Source of the DNA: Catonia carolina
Lineage: Eukaryota > Arthropoda > Insecta > Hemiptera > Achilidae
Direction of reading: 5' to 3'
NCBI GenBank assembly: GCA_035578175.1
Contig: JAQMRL010000014.1
Span: forward strand, 16,688,274 to 16,752,273
Length of the DNA: 64,000 nucleotides
Part shown: positions 43,301-55,300 of the stretch, piece by piece
Layout: every line of letters starts with the position of its first letter
Position numbering within the stretch: position 1 is the first letter of the stretch
Notes under the pieces: generated by a model
Database searches by the model: none
The model's input: the letters and a program-made list of their open reading frames with translations, nothing else
What the model was told of the DNA's origin: nothing
Made by a program: the position numbers and the translations under genes

Positions 43301-46300
43301 TGAACATAAGATCGTTAAGTTTTCGGGCGCTTTAAACCAAAATAAAATTAAAATTTCATTAACTTTTGAAAAGTTGGCTAAAGATAAAAAGCGTGAAAAC
43401 AAAACTAAAAACGAGGGTGCAAATCAACAAAAGAAACAATAATAAAAATATATATAAAGATATTACAAATAGATGAAAACTTACGTTTTCACAGTAGGTG
43501 GTGACGGACCCATCTGTTTTTTAGCCAGCGTTTCCATTTCGATTAATATGGATGTAGCTTTCGTACGACCAACGACAAAATCGAAACAATCCTCTGGATA
43601 GTCCTTATTTAATTCATTGTAATATGTTCTTAAATCTTTACGTGAACGGAATTTACGACCAGTAGGGCTGAAAACAATTCACCCCTAGATGTATAAATAA
43701 TTTTTTTGTTTTCTTTCGCATTTTTTTCTAGTAAATTATTTATTAAAAATACGATTCAATAACTTTTTGCATTTCTGGACGTCGGTTTGCAAATACGGAT
43801 TTCTGGACGTCGTGCAATACGTTCCAGATAGAGATGAATTCTAGTCGTCCGATTTCATGTTGAAATTTTGAACCAATTCTGTTACGTGAATGATTTTTTA
43901 CAGAAAATAATTCATAAGATGATTAAAGGGTGATTCACACAAAATGCAATCTGCGCCCTCCGTTCCGGGTAAATGAACGCACTCCGATCTCAAGTGCTAT
44001 CTTTCCTGTGATACAGAATGCGTTCATTTCATTCTGCCAGTCACGATAAGTTCTTTATCAGAATAGGAAGAAGCTGTTACTCTATTGTTGTTATCTCTTA
44101 ACCCTAGAACTGGCAGCGGTCGATTTTACGACATTTAGCTTCCGTTCTACTTTCTCTTGCCTACATGAATATATTGGAAGGAAAGTATTTTTTTCATGTC
44201 GATTTTTCGAAATCAGGTTTTCACCGGATCTACACAGGTTTTCAGACCCCCTGAGCCCAAAAAATATGTTTTTAGTGATTGGTCTGCGTGTGGTGTGTGT
44301 ATGTGAACAGAATATCTCAAGAATAGAACATCATATAAACTTTAAACTTGAAACTTAAGTTAGGTACTGCAAGAGGACCCACACAAACATTTTTATCAAA
44401 ATCGGTCAACCGGAAGTAGCAGTTTATTTGTGTCATTTTTCACTTTTTTGCAATTTTCTCAAAAACGGCTCATACAATTTTTTTTAAAAATTCCCTAATT
44501 TACTACATTTTTTATGCTTTACAAGATAGGGTAGGTGCCATGTCTGCTGAAATTCTTGGAGAGGTTTTCTCGTAAAAAAATTGTTTTTTTAAGATTGCGA
44601 CTTTAACATGCATTTAAGCGCAAAAATGTCTATAATAAAAGTTGTAGTGAATTTAAAATCCTACAACTTTTATTTCGAGCACTGTTTTGTATAACGCTTA
44701 CTTTAGCGGTAATAAGCGATTCTATGTTTTTTTCTCATGAAAACATGTAAAAAATCTACTTTTTATGCGTTCAGCTATTTAACAACAAAAGTGTATACAA
44801 TCAAATTTATAGGAAATTAAAAGATCTACAACTTTTATTTAGAGCATTTTTCTCTACACAACCTAGTTTAGCGTGAAAGAGTGATTATCCGTATTTTAAA
44901 GCCAAACAGGTTGATTTTCATTTTGCGTCTTTCACTCATGATTAAAATTAGGTTATGTTTATTGAGGTTAGTTTTTTGTTTATTTCTAATGTTAAGTTAT
45001 ATTGTTAATTATTTACATTGGCAAGAGAAAGTCGTGTGTGTAACACAAGAGTTTTTGTTTTTTTAATTTTGAAACGATTCTTACACGAAGCACAAAAAAA
45101 TAGCCTGCCACCACAGAAACATGTGACCACCAGTTCTAGGGTTAAAAACAAAAACAAAAATCGTACAGTGTGGGTACACAATATAAACAAAAAACTATTA
45201 CAGTTTATAGAGTATGATAAACTATGTACAGAACTTCCACCACATGAAGACGGCTTTTACAGATATTTTCATGTCCTTTGTCATTTATAAATAACGACAG
45301 TAACAATGAATTTTTCTATTTCGAGTGACACATCACAACTTTGTGACAAACAGTACAATTTTATACGAGAATATGTGGATCGTAACGTGTTTTAGTTTTA
45401 AACTGTCCTGTAGTTTCTGCTCGCATGATCAGAACACACTCTGTGTCCCATGCTTCGCTAATAACCACAGCATTCAAAAAATATTTTGCATGGTACAATC
45501 ACTAGCCCGGAACGCAGAACATAGATCGCATTCTGAGCGGCAGGCCCTTAAGTTCCACCCTATCTTGAAAAATCTTGATACGAGGTCCGTTAGTTGCTCT
45601 GACAACCATCATCATAATCCGTCTCCATCCATTTATGCTGAACTATCTTTGAAGCAACAGTAACATCCTTCTGAAGATTTCCTGTGTATACATCCATCAA
45701 TATCTGGTCAGAAGTTTTTGGCCCAACCAAAAACAATTATATTATTAATGACCGAGAGTAGAGGCAAATTTTGACGAAAAATAACCCATCGCATTTCAAA
45801 AATCACTCTCTCGTTAAATTTCAGAAAAAGTGACAACAAAATATTCAGATTTCATTGTTTCTATATCCTCCAAGAAAAATAAAGAACAAATCATAAACAA
45901 AGGCACACATTTGAACGCGTATAACATGTGTGAGGTGATGCGACAGACACGGGTGGCTTGTCACATCGTGTCAACTCATGCACTACACACACCACACAGT
46001 TTATTCTACGTGAATCAAAAACATCTGTTTAAGTTTCTGATATCCATAGATACTACGCCATACCAAAGTAGATAATCCAGTTGCGCAAGATAAAATTTTC
46101 ACAGGTAAATAAAACTAGAATTGACCATACATAACCACTAATACATTTTTATTTCTCTCATACATCATCAAAATTATTGATTAATTACTAAAGAAAACAA
46201 ATCCAGAATATTTTTCAAGAACAATCGTTCATTTACCCAATAATCCACAGTATACAAAAAATATGAAATCAAGGATGCATATTTAGCGAACTTATTATTA

Positions 46301-49300
46301 AATTAAAGCGACAAAAAATTAAGAGATTAAGTATATAAATCAAGTTAATCGATAATTCTATCATTAAAAAGCTTTCCAAAAAAAATTAAAGAACTTGTTT
46401 CAAATATTTTTACTTCGGACAGTTTTGCAGATTATTGCAAATGCAGAACGGTGAAAGATCATAAAATGAGAATGAGTGATGAAAAATGACAGATCTGACG
46501 ATAAGGAATCAAACCCAGAACACCTATGACATAAGAGCTTGTTGCATTGGCCACTACCCCAAGCTCGTTTGACATGAAAACATTACAGACTGATCATAAT
46601 ATCCAAAAAAAAGTATTATTTGTTTGTAAATTTAAATACATCCCGAACTCACAATGATAAAAAAAAATTAAAAATAAGATTGATATCTTGATGAAATGTC
46701 ATATTTTACTAATGTAATATTCACCTAATTAGCATCGCTTGCGATTACAATGAAATGAACATTATCTGTTTGTGTATGTAATGAATGAAGACAGAAAGCA
46801 GAGTGGACAATCAAGAGGAAGACTTCCCTCCTCATGTTGAGCCGATAATGTCACTGTCAACTGGTTTAAAAGAGCTCAAAACAGGCTAGACAAAATAACA
46901 CATATACATTTTCCCATGAACCAAAAAAAAAGTTTTAAGCGATTGGTGTGTGAGTGCGTGTGTAAACAAAATATTTTAGGAATGGATTATCGTACAAAGT
47001 TGAAACTAGGAACTCAAGTTAGGTACAACTAGGGGACCCAACGAAAACATTTTCATCAAAATCAATCAACCGGAAATAATAGTTTATTCATGCGATTGTT
47101 CACTATTTTGCAATTTTCTCAAAAACGGTTCGTACAATTTTTTTAAAAATCGCCTCATTTACTACGTTTTTTTAAGCTCTACAAGATAGGGTAAGCACCA
47201 TGTCTGCTGAAATTCATGAAAGAGGGGGGTCTAAAAGCTCTAGTGGTACAAAATGTTTTTTTTAAGATTGTGGCCTTAATAAACATTTTAGAGCAAAATA
47301 TACATAATGAAGGTTATAAAAATTAATAATCTAATTACTTTTATTTACACATTTTTTTGCAAAATCGATAAAAATTGGAATTTTTTAAGATTACAACCGT
47401 GGTATGCATTTTACGACAGACAAAAGTACAGTATATACAATTAAACAGTTACAGAGAATAAAAAATCTACAACTTTAATTTCAAGCATTTTTTTCTACTA
47501 ATAATTATGCTTTTCACGAGTGATGAGCTCTGCTGTTCCAAACGTTTAGACCAATCAGAACGTTTGCCAACGTTGTCAGATTGTACCTGACAAACATTAC
47601 GCACCCATGCGTATAAGAGCCGCAATAGTTCACTCTCGTCTCGCATCTCGTACTGAACACATCGATTATAGAGTGCTTTAACATGCAATACTTTATAATA
47701 TAATCAGCTGATTGTATGTTTATGCCGGCCGCATTGGCGCAGTTGGTAACGTGCTCGCCTCTCATCATGCGGTCTTGGGTTCAAATCCCATTCAGGCACG
47801 GCATCTTTTCATACGTTCCAAAAAAAATCATTTCATCCTTCACCGTCTGCATTAGCAGTAATTGCAGAACAGTCGGACGTTAAACCAAAAATAAAAAAAA
47901 AAAAAAAATGTTTATAGGTTATAATTTATTATTGAAAGACCAAAAAAAAAAATGGCAGACAAAATATTTAAAGAGAGCTACAAGAGCAAGTATTAGCAAC
48001 ATTGCTGGCAAGTCACTGGCTAGCTATAAAGTGGGTAGTGGGGCAATGCATACATTCAGAGCTCATCAGCCTTGAAAAATAGTATAGTTTATCATCAATT
48101 ATAATTTTTTAAGTTCCATATTTTTAAGTCAAACAGAGGTTGATTTTCATTTTACATCATTCACTGATGATTAAAATTACGTTAATTTCATAATTTACAT
48201 TGGCAAGAGAACGACATGTGAGTGTTTTACACCAAATATCTTTTGTTAATATAATATTATACAAAACTCTGGATCGGGAGGATTGATCTTTGTTGGTACC
48301 AAACCTCTGTGCATGTAAAGCAAACAGATTTCACCAAATATCCAATACGATATTCTTTAAGATGGAAGTTCAAATCATTATACCCATCCCAATCACCAAT
48401 ATATTATCAGCAGCAATTCATTAATAAAGCATTGTTATAAAAATTTTATATAATAAATATTTAAACAGAATTTTACATCTGATATTTGACAGATATCTTA
48501 ATAAAAACATCATAAGATTTGTAAGACGCTACATCTTTTCTGATAGACTGTACGGAATGGAAGCCTGGACTTCTCAGAAATGAGACAGAGTTAAAATTCA
48601 GGTCGTCAAAATATGGATATATCGACATGTACACGAAAAGGTTATCTGAAAAGTTTACGACATAAAGACAGCACTCGGTAAAAATACAGTTGGGAAATTT
48701 GTTCACACATACGTTGAAAAGTACTCACAAAAATTTCAGCCATTTTGGACACTCAGTTTTAGATTGATAGATCATTTTAGTGAGTCGACGCAAGTGGTGC
48801 TGTGAAAACGGACAAAATCAAATATCGAGCTGTCATTAAAAATTTCTTTTTGAAAGACAATAATCTGCCTACATAAATTGTAGACGAGTTGAACACGTGT
48901 GTATAGGGACTCTGCACAATCATTTACCACCGTGAAATTAAACGTGGCCGTACCAGTTTGGGCGATGTACGTTTGGAATGGCCAAAAACTGCAACCACTA
49001 ACGATAACATCGCTCAAGTTCACCAAATGGTGCTAAAAAAAGTTGAATTAAAGTTAACGAGTTAGCAGAAGCTATGAAAATTGTGGAAAAACAGCCTTAT
49101 TTGCAGAAAAAAAAAATTTTTTCGCCAAGACAATGCGCTGTCACACACCTAAGTAGTTGTCACGGCGAAAATCCACAAATTGTGGTTTCAACTGCTTATC
49201 AACCAACTGTATTCACCAGATGCCCAAGCAACTTTTTTTTGTTCCCTAGGCTAAAAGTTGAGCTCGTTGAATGAGAAGGCCAACTAAAATTTGGCAAGTT

Positions 49301-52300
49301 AAAGAGATGGGCACATCGCTGAGGGATGTATATAGACTTACAAGGAGACAATATTGAATAATAGAAAAATTTGAACAAAAAATGTCTTTTTTTGCTAAGA
49401 AAAGCAAAAACCTAAAAAAAACCATTCTACACTGATCGAAGCCAACCCCTGCAATAAGACTGAAAACCTTAAAAAATGTTACACCTGGTCTTTAATATTA
49501 TTGCATGAATGTGAAAAATGGTTCCTTAAATAAAAAGACGTTAAAAAATGCCAAATGAATTTTAGACAATTATTGTGCGAAAAGCTGATTAAGATTTGCA
49601 AACATATAGAGAGAGAATTCCTGAACCAAAAGCATTAACAGCATAATATTTAGAAACCACAAGCCAATTTGTACAGTAATCTTTCGACAATTACAAAAAG
49701 ATCCAATTTTTCTTCACATGATTTGAACATAAAATAACTTTAACTGAAGTCTGTATAGACACCCACTGTAGATTACTTGGGGGGGGGATGCCAATGTCCA
49801 TTGTTATTAACCCTCTTGCGCCCCTCTGCCATTCGCGCTAGTGATAAACTGTAAATGTCAAAATACGCTCCCGAATAAATCCATTAAGCTAACATTTTTT
49901 TTTTAACACAGCAAAGATGAGCATTATCATGCAAAAACATAACATCGAATGTCAGCATACTGCAAAATTTGTTTTGAATGGTTTTACAGTAGACATCTGA
50001 AGTGATCGTCATAGCATGTTCCATACATTCAACTAGCAAAACTCCTACAGCATCCCAAAAAACCGTAATCATAACTTCCCTCAACAAAGTTTGGCAGGGC
50101 TTTCTTCGGCTCACATCGCGCTAGTGATAAACTGTAATGTCAAAATCGCTCCCGAATAAATCCATTAAGCTAAAATTTTTTTTTAACACAGCAAAGATGA
50201 GCATTATCATGCAAAAACATAACATCGAATGTCAGCATACTGCAAAATTTGTTTTGAATGGTTTTACAGTAGACATCTGAAGTGATCGTCATAGCATGTT
50301 CCATACATTCAACTAGCAAAACTCCTACAGCATCCCAAAAAACCGTAATCATAACTTCCCTCAACAAAGTTTGGCAGGGCTTTCTTCGGCTCACATGGAG
50401 AATTGGTATGGCCTTAAACCATTGATTGTTCTTTTATTTTGATGTTTATGTAAGGCACCTAGGTTTCATGAACGCAAGAAATAACTTGTGTCGCAGCACT
50501 TCAATGATCACAAACTTCAAAATGTCATAAAAGATTGGCTACGTGCCCACAGGCAACTGAATTTTATGAAAAAGAAATTTGTAAATTAATGAAACACTAT
50601 GATACAGGCTTAAATTTTAATGGTGACTGTTGAAAAATCGTAAAAGCTGTATTTTTTTTAAAATTTATATAATAAAATAATTTTCAATGCAAGTTTTTTT
50701 TTATTTATGCCAAACGGAAGTTACTTTCCGAGTAATTAACTATTCTCATATTTACCTATTATTAATTACATATTCGATTAATTTCGTTTCTTAATAATTA
50801 TTTCTTTAAATCTTCTAAAACTGTCATAAGAAGGCTTGTACGTCTTGATCTTCAGATAAATCGGCTCACGTGATTACTGAATAAACGATATCACAAACAC
50901 TAAAAAGACAAGATTTTTGTTATATTTTTCTCTTCTTTCCCCGTATCATCTTCGAATCACTTTCACTCCACCACAATACTTCTTCAAATTTCATGATCAT
51001 TCATAATTATGTACTACGAATTGTTATCAACATTTTTCAATCACTTTTACAAATAGTTTTTGGTGATTTTGTTCTCTCCTAGTGGAGACTTAATGCCATG
51101 AACTGTACTTGTCGCCTGGCACACGGTTACCAACATGGTAACATCGTAATCAGAGCTATAGCTAGGAAAGATACAATCATGGCAAAAAGAATTGAATAGA
51201 TATGCAGATGCAATAAATAAGGTGTCCTGTGACATCACACTTGAATGATCGTTGTTCTTATTTCATCGTACACATTCATAATCTGTTTATTCTGTTTAGT
51301 CGTGTATTTTACTGTGGTGTTAAGCTGAAGGCAAATTGGTGAATATTATTCGGTGCTCTGTGATTCCTAGTGAAGGTGAAATAGTATTAAATTAGCTATC
51401 GGAACTAACCTACAAATGCCTGACTGTGTAGTATTTGGTTAGAAAATTACGGTAAGACAAAACGCTCAAATATTAAGTATTATTGTATTTCGAAAGAAAG
51501 TACCCTTCCGCAGAAGTGAGTAAATTCAAGTAAACACGTAGATAAATTTATTATTTACAAGAAAAGTTTAGAGCGCGGTCAAGTCGCTTTTTGTGCAAAT
51601 TGTGAGCATTTTCGGAACCTAGCGGGAACACAGTTAGTGATAACCGAAGCAGTCAATAACAATCTCATGCAAAACAGTTCTTGAAAATTGTAGAAATTCA
51701 TCTGAAACACTGTCATTGTAAATCATCTGTTCCTTTTAAATTTTCTCATCCACTCTCCTAACCAAGTCATCATTAAGAATTGCCGGCCACATTGGCGTAG
51801 TTGGTAACATGCTTACCTCTCATCATTCGGTCTTGGGTTTGAATCCCATTCAGGCACAGCATATTTTCATACGTTACAAAATTCATTTCATCCTTCAACG
51901 TCTGCATTAGCAGTAATTGCAGAACAGTCAGACATTAGACAAAAAAAATCATTAAGAACACAACGCTGTCTATTTTAAGGTTCATAGTGGACATTCTGTC
52001 CATCCTTCTTTGAATTACGTCATTCTACTTTCACCGTAAATCTGCCGATGAATTTTTGCTACCGTAATGTTCCATGCGTTCAAAAACCGGATAACAGAAC
52101 AAATCTCACAGTTGATGGGTCCATCGATTGTTTTAAACATTGTAAATGAATACAGTAAATATAAAACACAAGATTAATCAACTGTGACAGCGTTAGTGCA
52201 GAGCTAATGAACTATGGAAAGTAAAATTTGTACATGGAATGCCAACACAGTAATGTTGTGATGACATTACAACAAAATGGTTCTCACTTTCCGAACACGC

Positions 52301-55300
52301 CCAAAATAATATAAATCAAGAACTCCCTAAATTGAAAAAATATCGATCCATTGAGACCCAAATTAAGAGTAGTCCGACTGTATAACCTTCCCGGCATCCC
52401 AAAAAACCGTAATCATAACTTTCCTTGACAAAGTTTGGCAGGGGGTTCTTCGGCTTGCATGGAGAATTGGTACAGCCCCAAACCATTGATTGGTCTTTTA
52501 TTTTGATGTTTACGTAAGGCACCTAGGTTTCATGAATCCAAGAATAACTTGAATGCTTGAATAACTTGTGTCGCAGCACTTTAGCGTTAGTACAGTGCTA
52601 ATGAACTAAGGAAAGTAAAATGTATACACGGAGTGCCAACAGTAATGCTGTGGCAGCGTTAAAACAAAACGGTTCTCACTTTCCAAACACACCTAAAATA
52701 ATATAAATCAAAAACTCCCTAAATTGAAAAAAAATATTGATCCATTGAGATCCAAATTAAAAGTAGTCTGACTGTATAACCTTACAACCATATTTTTTCC
52801 CACATTTACAATATCTTAAATATAATAAATACATATATACAGAAACGACTTTTGAAAAGCGACAAAACATGTTAATATTTGATATTTTCACCACTACACC
52901 ACCACCAGCAGATATTTCCTTCCCATTGATATTCCAAGCAATCTTACAACTATTAAAGGAACTAATAAATACATTAAAAATGTGAACAGTAAAATAGTAC
53001 ATTAATAAATAATACGTCCAACCCACAGATTAAAAAGAACTGACCATCACCAGTTTAATTAATTAATACTATACTATTAACCACAAAATTGCAAGCTTCA
53101 TAGTAAACCGAGCAGTCGTGTACCACTCGTCCTGCCTTACAGTGTTGCCACTCCACCCGCCTTGCCCATGACATTCGAATTGCTTCACTCAGTCAGTTGC
53201 AAGCGTGACACACACAACGTTTTGTAACGTTTGTGGGCTGTTTTTTTTTAAATTCATTTTAATTTTAAAAATTTGTTTATTTTATAGGCCTACTGTTAAA
53301 TTGTTTAATAGTCTTTCATTAAAAAATTTTATACGTAATTTTTCAGTGTATTAAATGTATTTTTAACGTGTAGAGATTACTACCAAATGAACACGTCTAC
53401 AAGAAGACCGAATCAGTTATAGAAACGATGAGGAAAAAGAGAATATCCTTATTTGGACAAATAATCAGAACACCCAAAGATAGAATCACAAACCAAATAG
53501 TCAGAAAACTCTACCAGAAAAAGACAGAAGTAATGTAGTTAAGAGAAATCAAGAAAGATACGGAAGAATTAGGCATCAAAGATCTAGAAAATAAAACCAA
53601 AAAGCTGAAACTATTAAAAGATACAAAAATATTAGATTCTAAGGAAAAGTAGATAAAAAAAGAAGCAGGAAAGTGATCTTTTCAGAAGCAGAACAACAAA
53701 GAAGATCTGCCGAAATGAAAGAATACTGGAGGAAAATCCAAGAAAAGAACCAGAAACGAGTGCCCAGAAATTGACTCAAGTAATCCACTGAGGTTTCAAA
53801 ATATTTTTAAAAAAATGTTTTTTTAGATGTAAATATGAAAGAATTCAGTGATTTTGACGAACACACCGGTAAAGCGACTCTGAACAGCCACCGTAGTTAT
53901 TGAAAGAACGACCTTAAAAAACAAAGTAAAGAAATAATCAGTAACGTTTAAGTTTTTTCAAAATTTGGTTAACAATTCTGAAGCAAGAAAAAAAAATTTA
54001 ATCGTTAATTTTTATGAAAATAAGATATTAATAAAAGATAAAAAGTTTGTTCTCACTCTGCCAAATACTGCATTACTGTCTAACTAGATCCAGGCTCACA
54101 ATTTCATGGTATAATATAATATAAAAATATTTATACACAAATAATTAACCATAACCAAATCACAACAAAGTTGTTTATTGTTGTTTAAAACTATTGACAA
54201 AACTTAAAAATTATGTACAGCTGAACATCATATTAACCCTTTCCACTCGACTGTCGGATCTGATCCGACATGATAGTATTACCGTTCCACTCGTATGTCG
54301 GACCCCATCCGACTCAGTTTTCACAGCTGATTTTGTATGAAAATACGCGTTTAACAAAGTTGCTGTAGTGTGCTGGCCTCTACGGGATGTTTTAAAAATT
54401 AATTCTTGTAGTTTTCGATAGTTGACTACTACCGATTATCGATATAAACGGAATTAATTGAATCGATGTCGCCATACCAAACTAGTAAACAAACTAACCT
54501 AATTGTGAACATGCGTTGTTTAGTTTGCGTAATTTTGTGTCACTTTAAAATCAGTTTAATGTTTTCAGGTAACTAATTCACACAAAAATAATATTCAGAT
54601 TATTTTGCGTGTTTTTATTATTAGGTTTTCGGTATCTATTTCCAGTTACACAGTTTATTTTATCTTAGTTTTTACGACAGCAGTGTATGTTTTGCAGGTT
54701 ATATTTTAGAAGTTTTTAAGTGAGAAAAACCAGTTTTTATGTATCATTTTTAACATTAAAGTAATAACAAACATAAAATGTATAGCACGCTCTTAAAACT
54801 AATAACAACACATTACGCGTATGATTAATGTAATAGGGTATCAACAAATCATAAAATAAATACAAGTGGAGGGGAATCACAGTGTGAACATAATACAAGT
54901 GGAAAGGGTTAAAAAGTCAGATCAATATGGATTTAAATGGATTCAGGATAAAAAAATAAATCCACGAGTTACTTAGAAAATATTTAAATAATATTTTGCA
55001 TATAAAAGCCAACGACTTTGTGAAATACCGAGAATTTCACAACAAAAAATCAAAGCAAATTATGTATTGGATATATATTAAAGCGATTAATTCGAGAAAG
55101 GCCCCAGATATCCTGGTTACTTTTTTTTTGTTTTACATCCAACGCTTTACAATTACAGTGGAAACGCCCTAATCCGGATCAATTGGGATCTAAAGTAAGC
55201 TGGATATGACAGAACCTGATTATGGGAAATCCAAAAAGGGATGTTTGAGTTTCTGAAATACAGAACAGAATGTATGTACAAAACAGCCGTTTATTATGTA

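Larger units (their letters stand above)
43928..45547 (+). mobile_element. PIF/Harbinger-like element, split and truncated
   Basis: The left end GGGTGATTCACACAAAATGC and the right end read inverted GGGCCTGCCGCTCAGAATGC share the AATGC(A/G)ATCT and GTTCCGGG blocks. Flanks TTAA/TAA fit a TWA target. The transposase N-terminus is split: LLLLSL ends at 44097 and RTVWVHNINKK, YDKLCTELPPHEDGFYRYFH resume at 45146-45280, matching the RRWWVHPIN...EYH.L..EL start of Harbinger nucleases. The catalytic part is missing. Confidence 0.65.

Noticed and set aside
43194..43442. Possible plus-strand 82-codon gene (Lys-rich)
   Set aside because: It begins inside the fold-back element 42051-43213 and has no homology I recognise; composition explains the open frame. 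The real coding signal nearby is exon c on the minus strand.
47723..47800. tRNA gene (A box and B box present)
   Set aside because: The same unit with the same 3' extension and A-rich tail occurs several times with target-site duplications, and the acceptor stem does not close. These are tRNA-derived SINE heads.
51417..51640. The host protein's own THAP exon
   Set aside because: It is on the plus strand, between exons b and c in position, has stop codons and frameshifts, and lacks splice borders in the host orientation.
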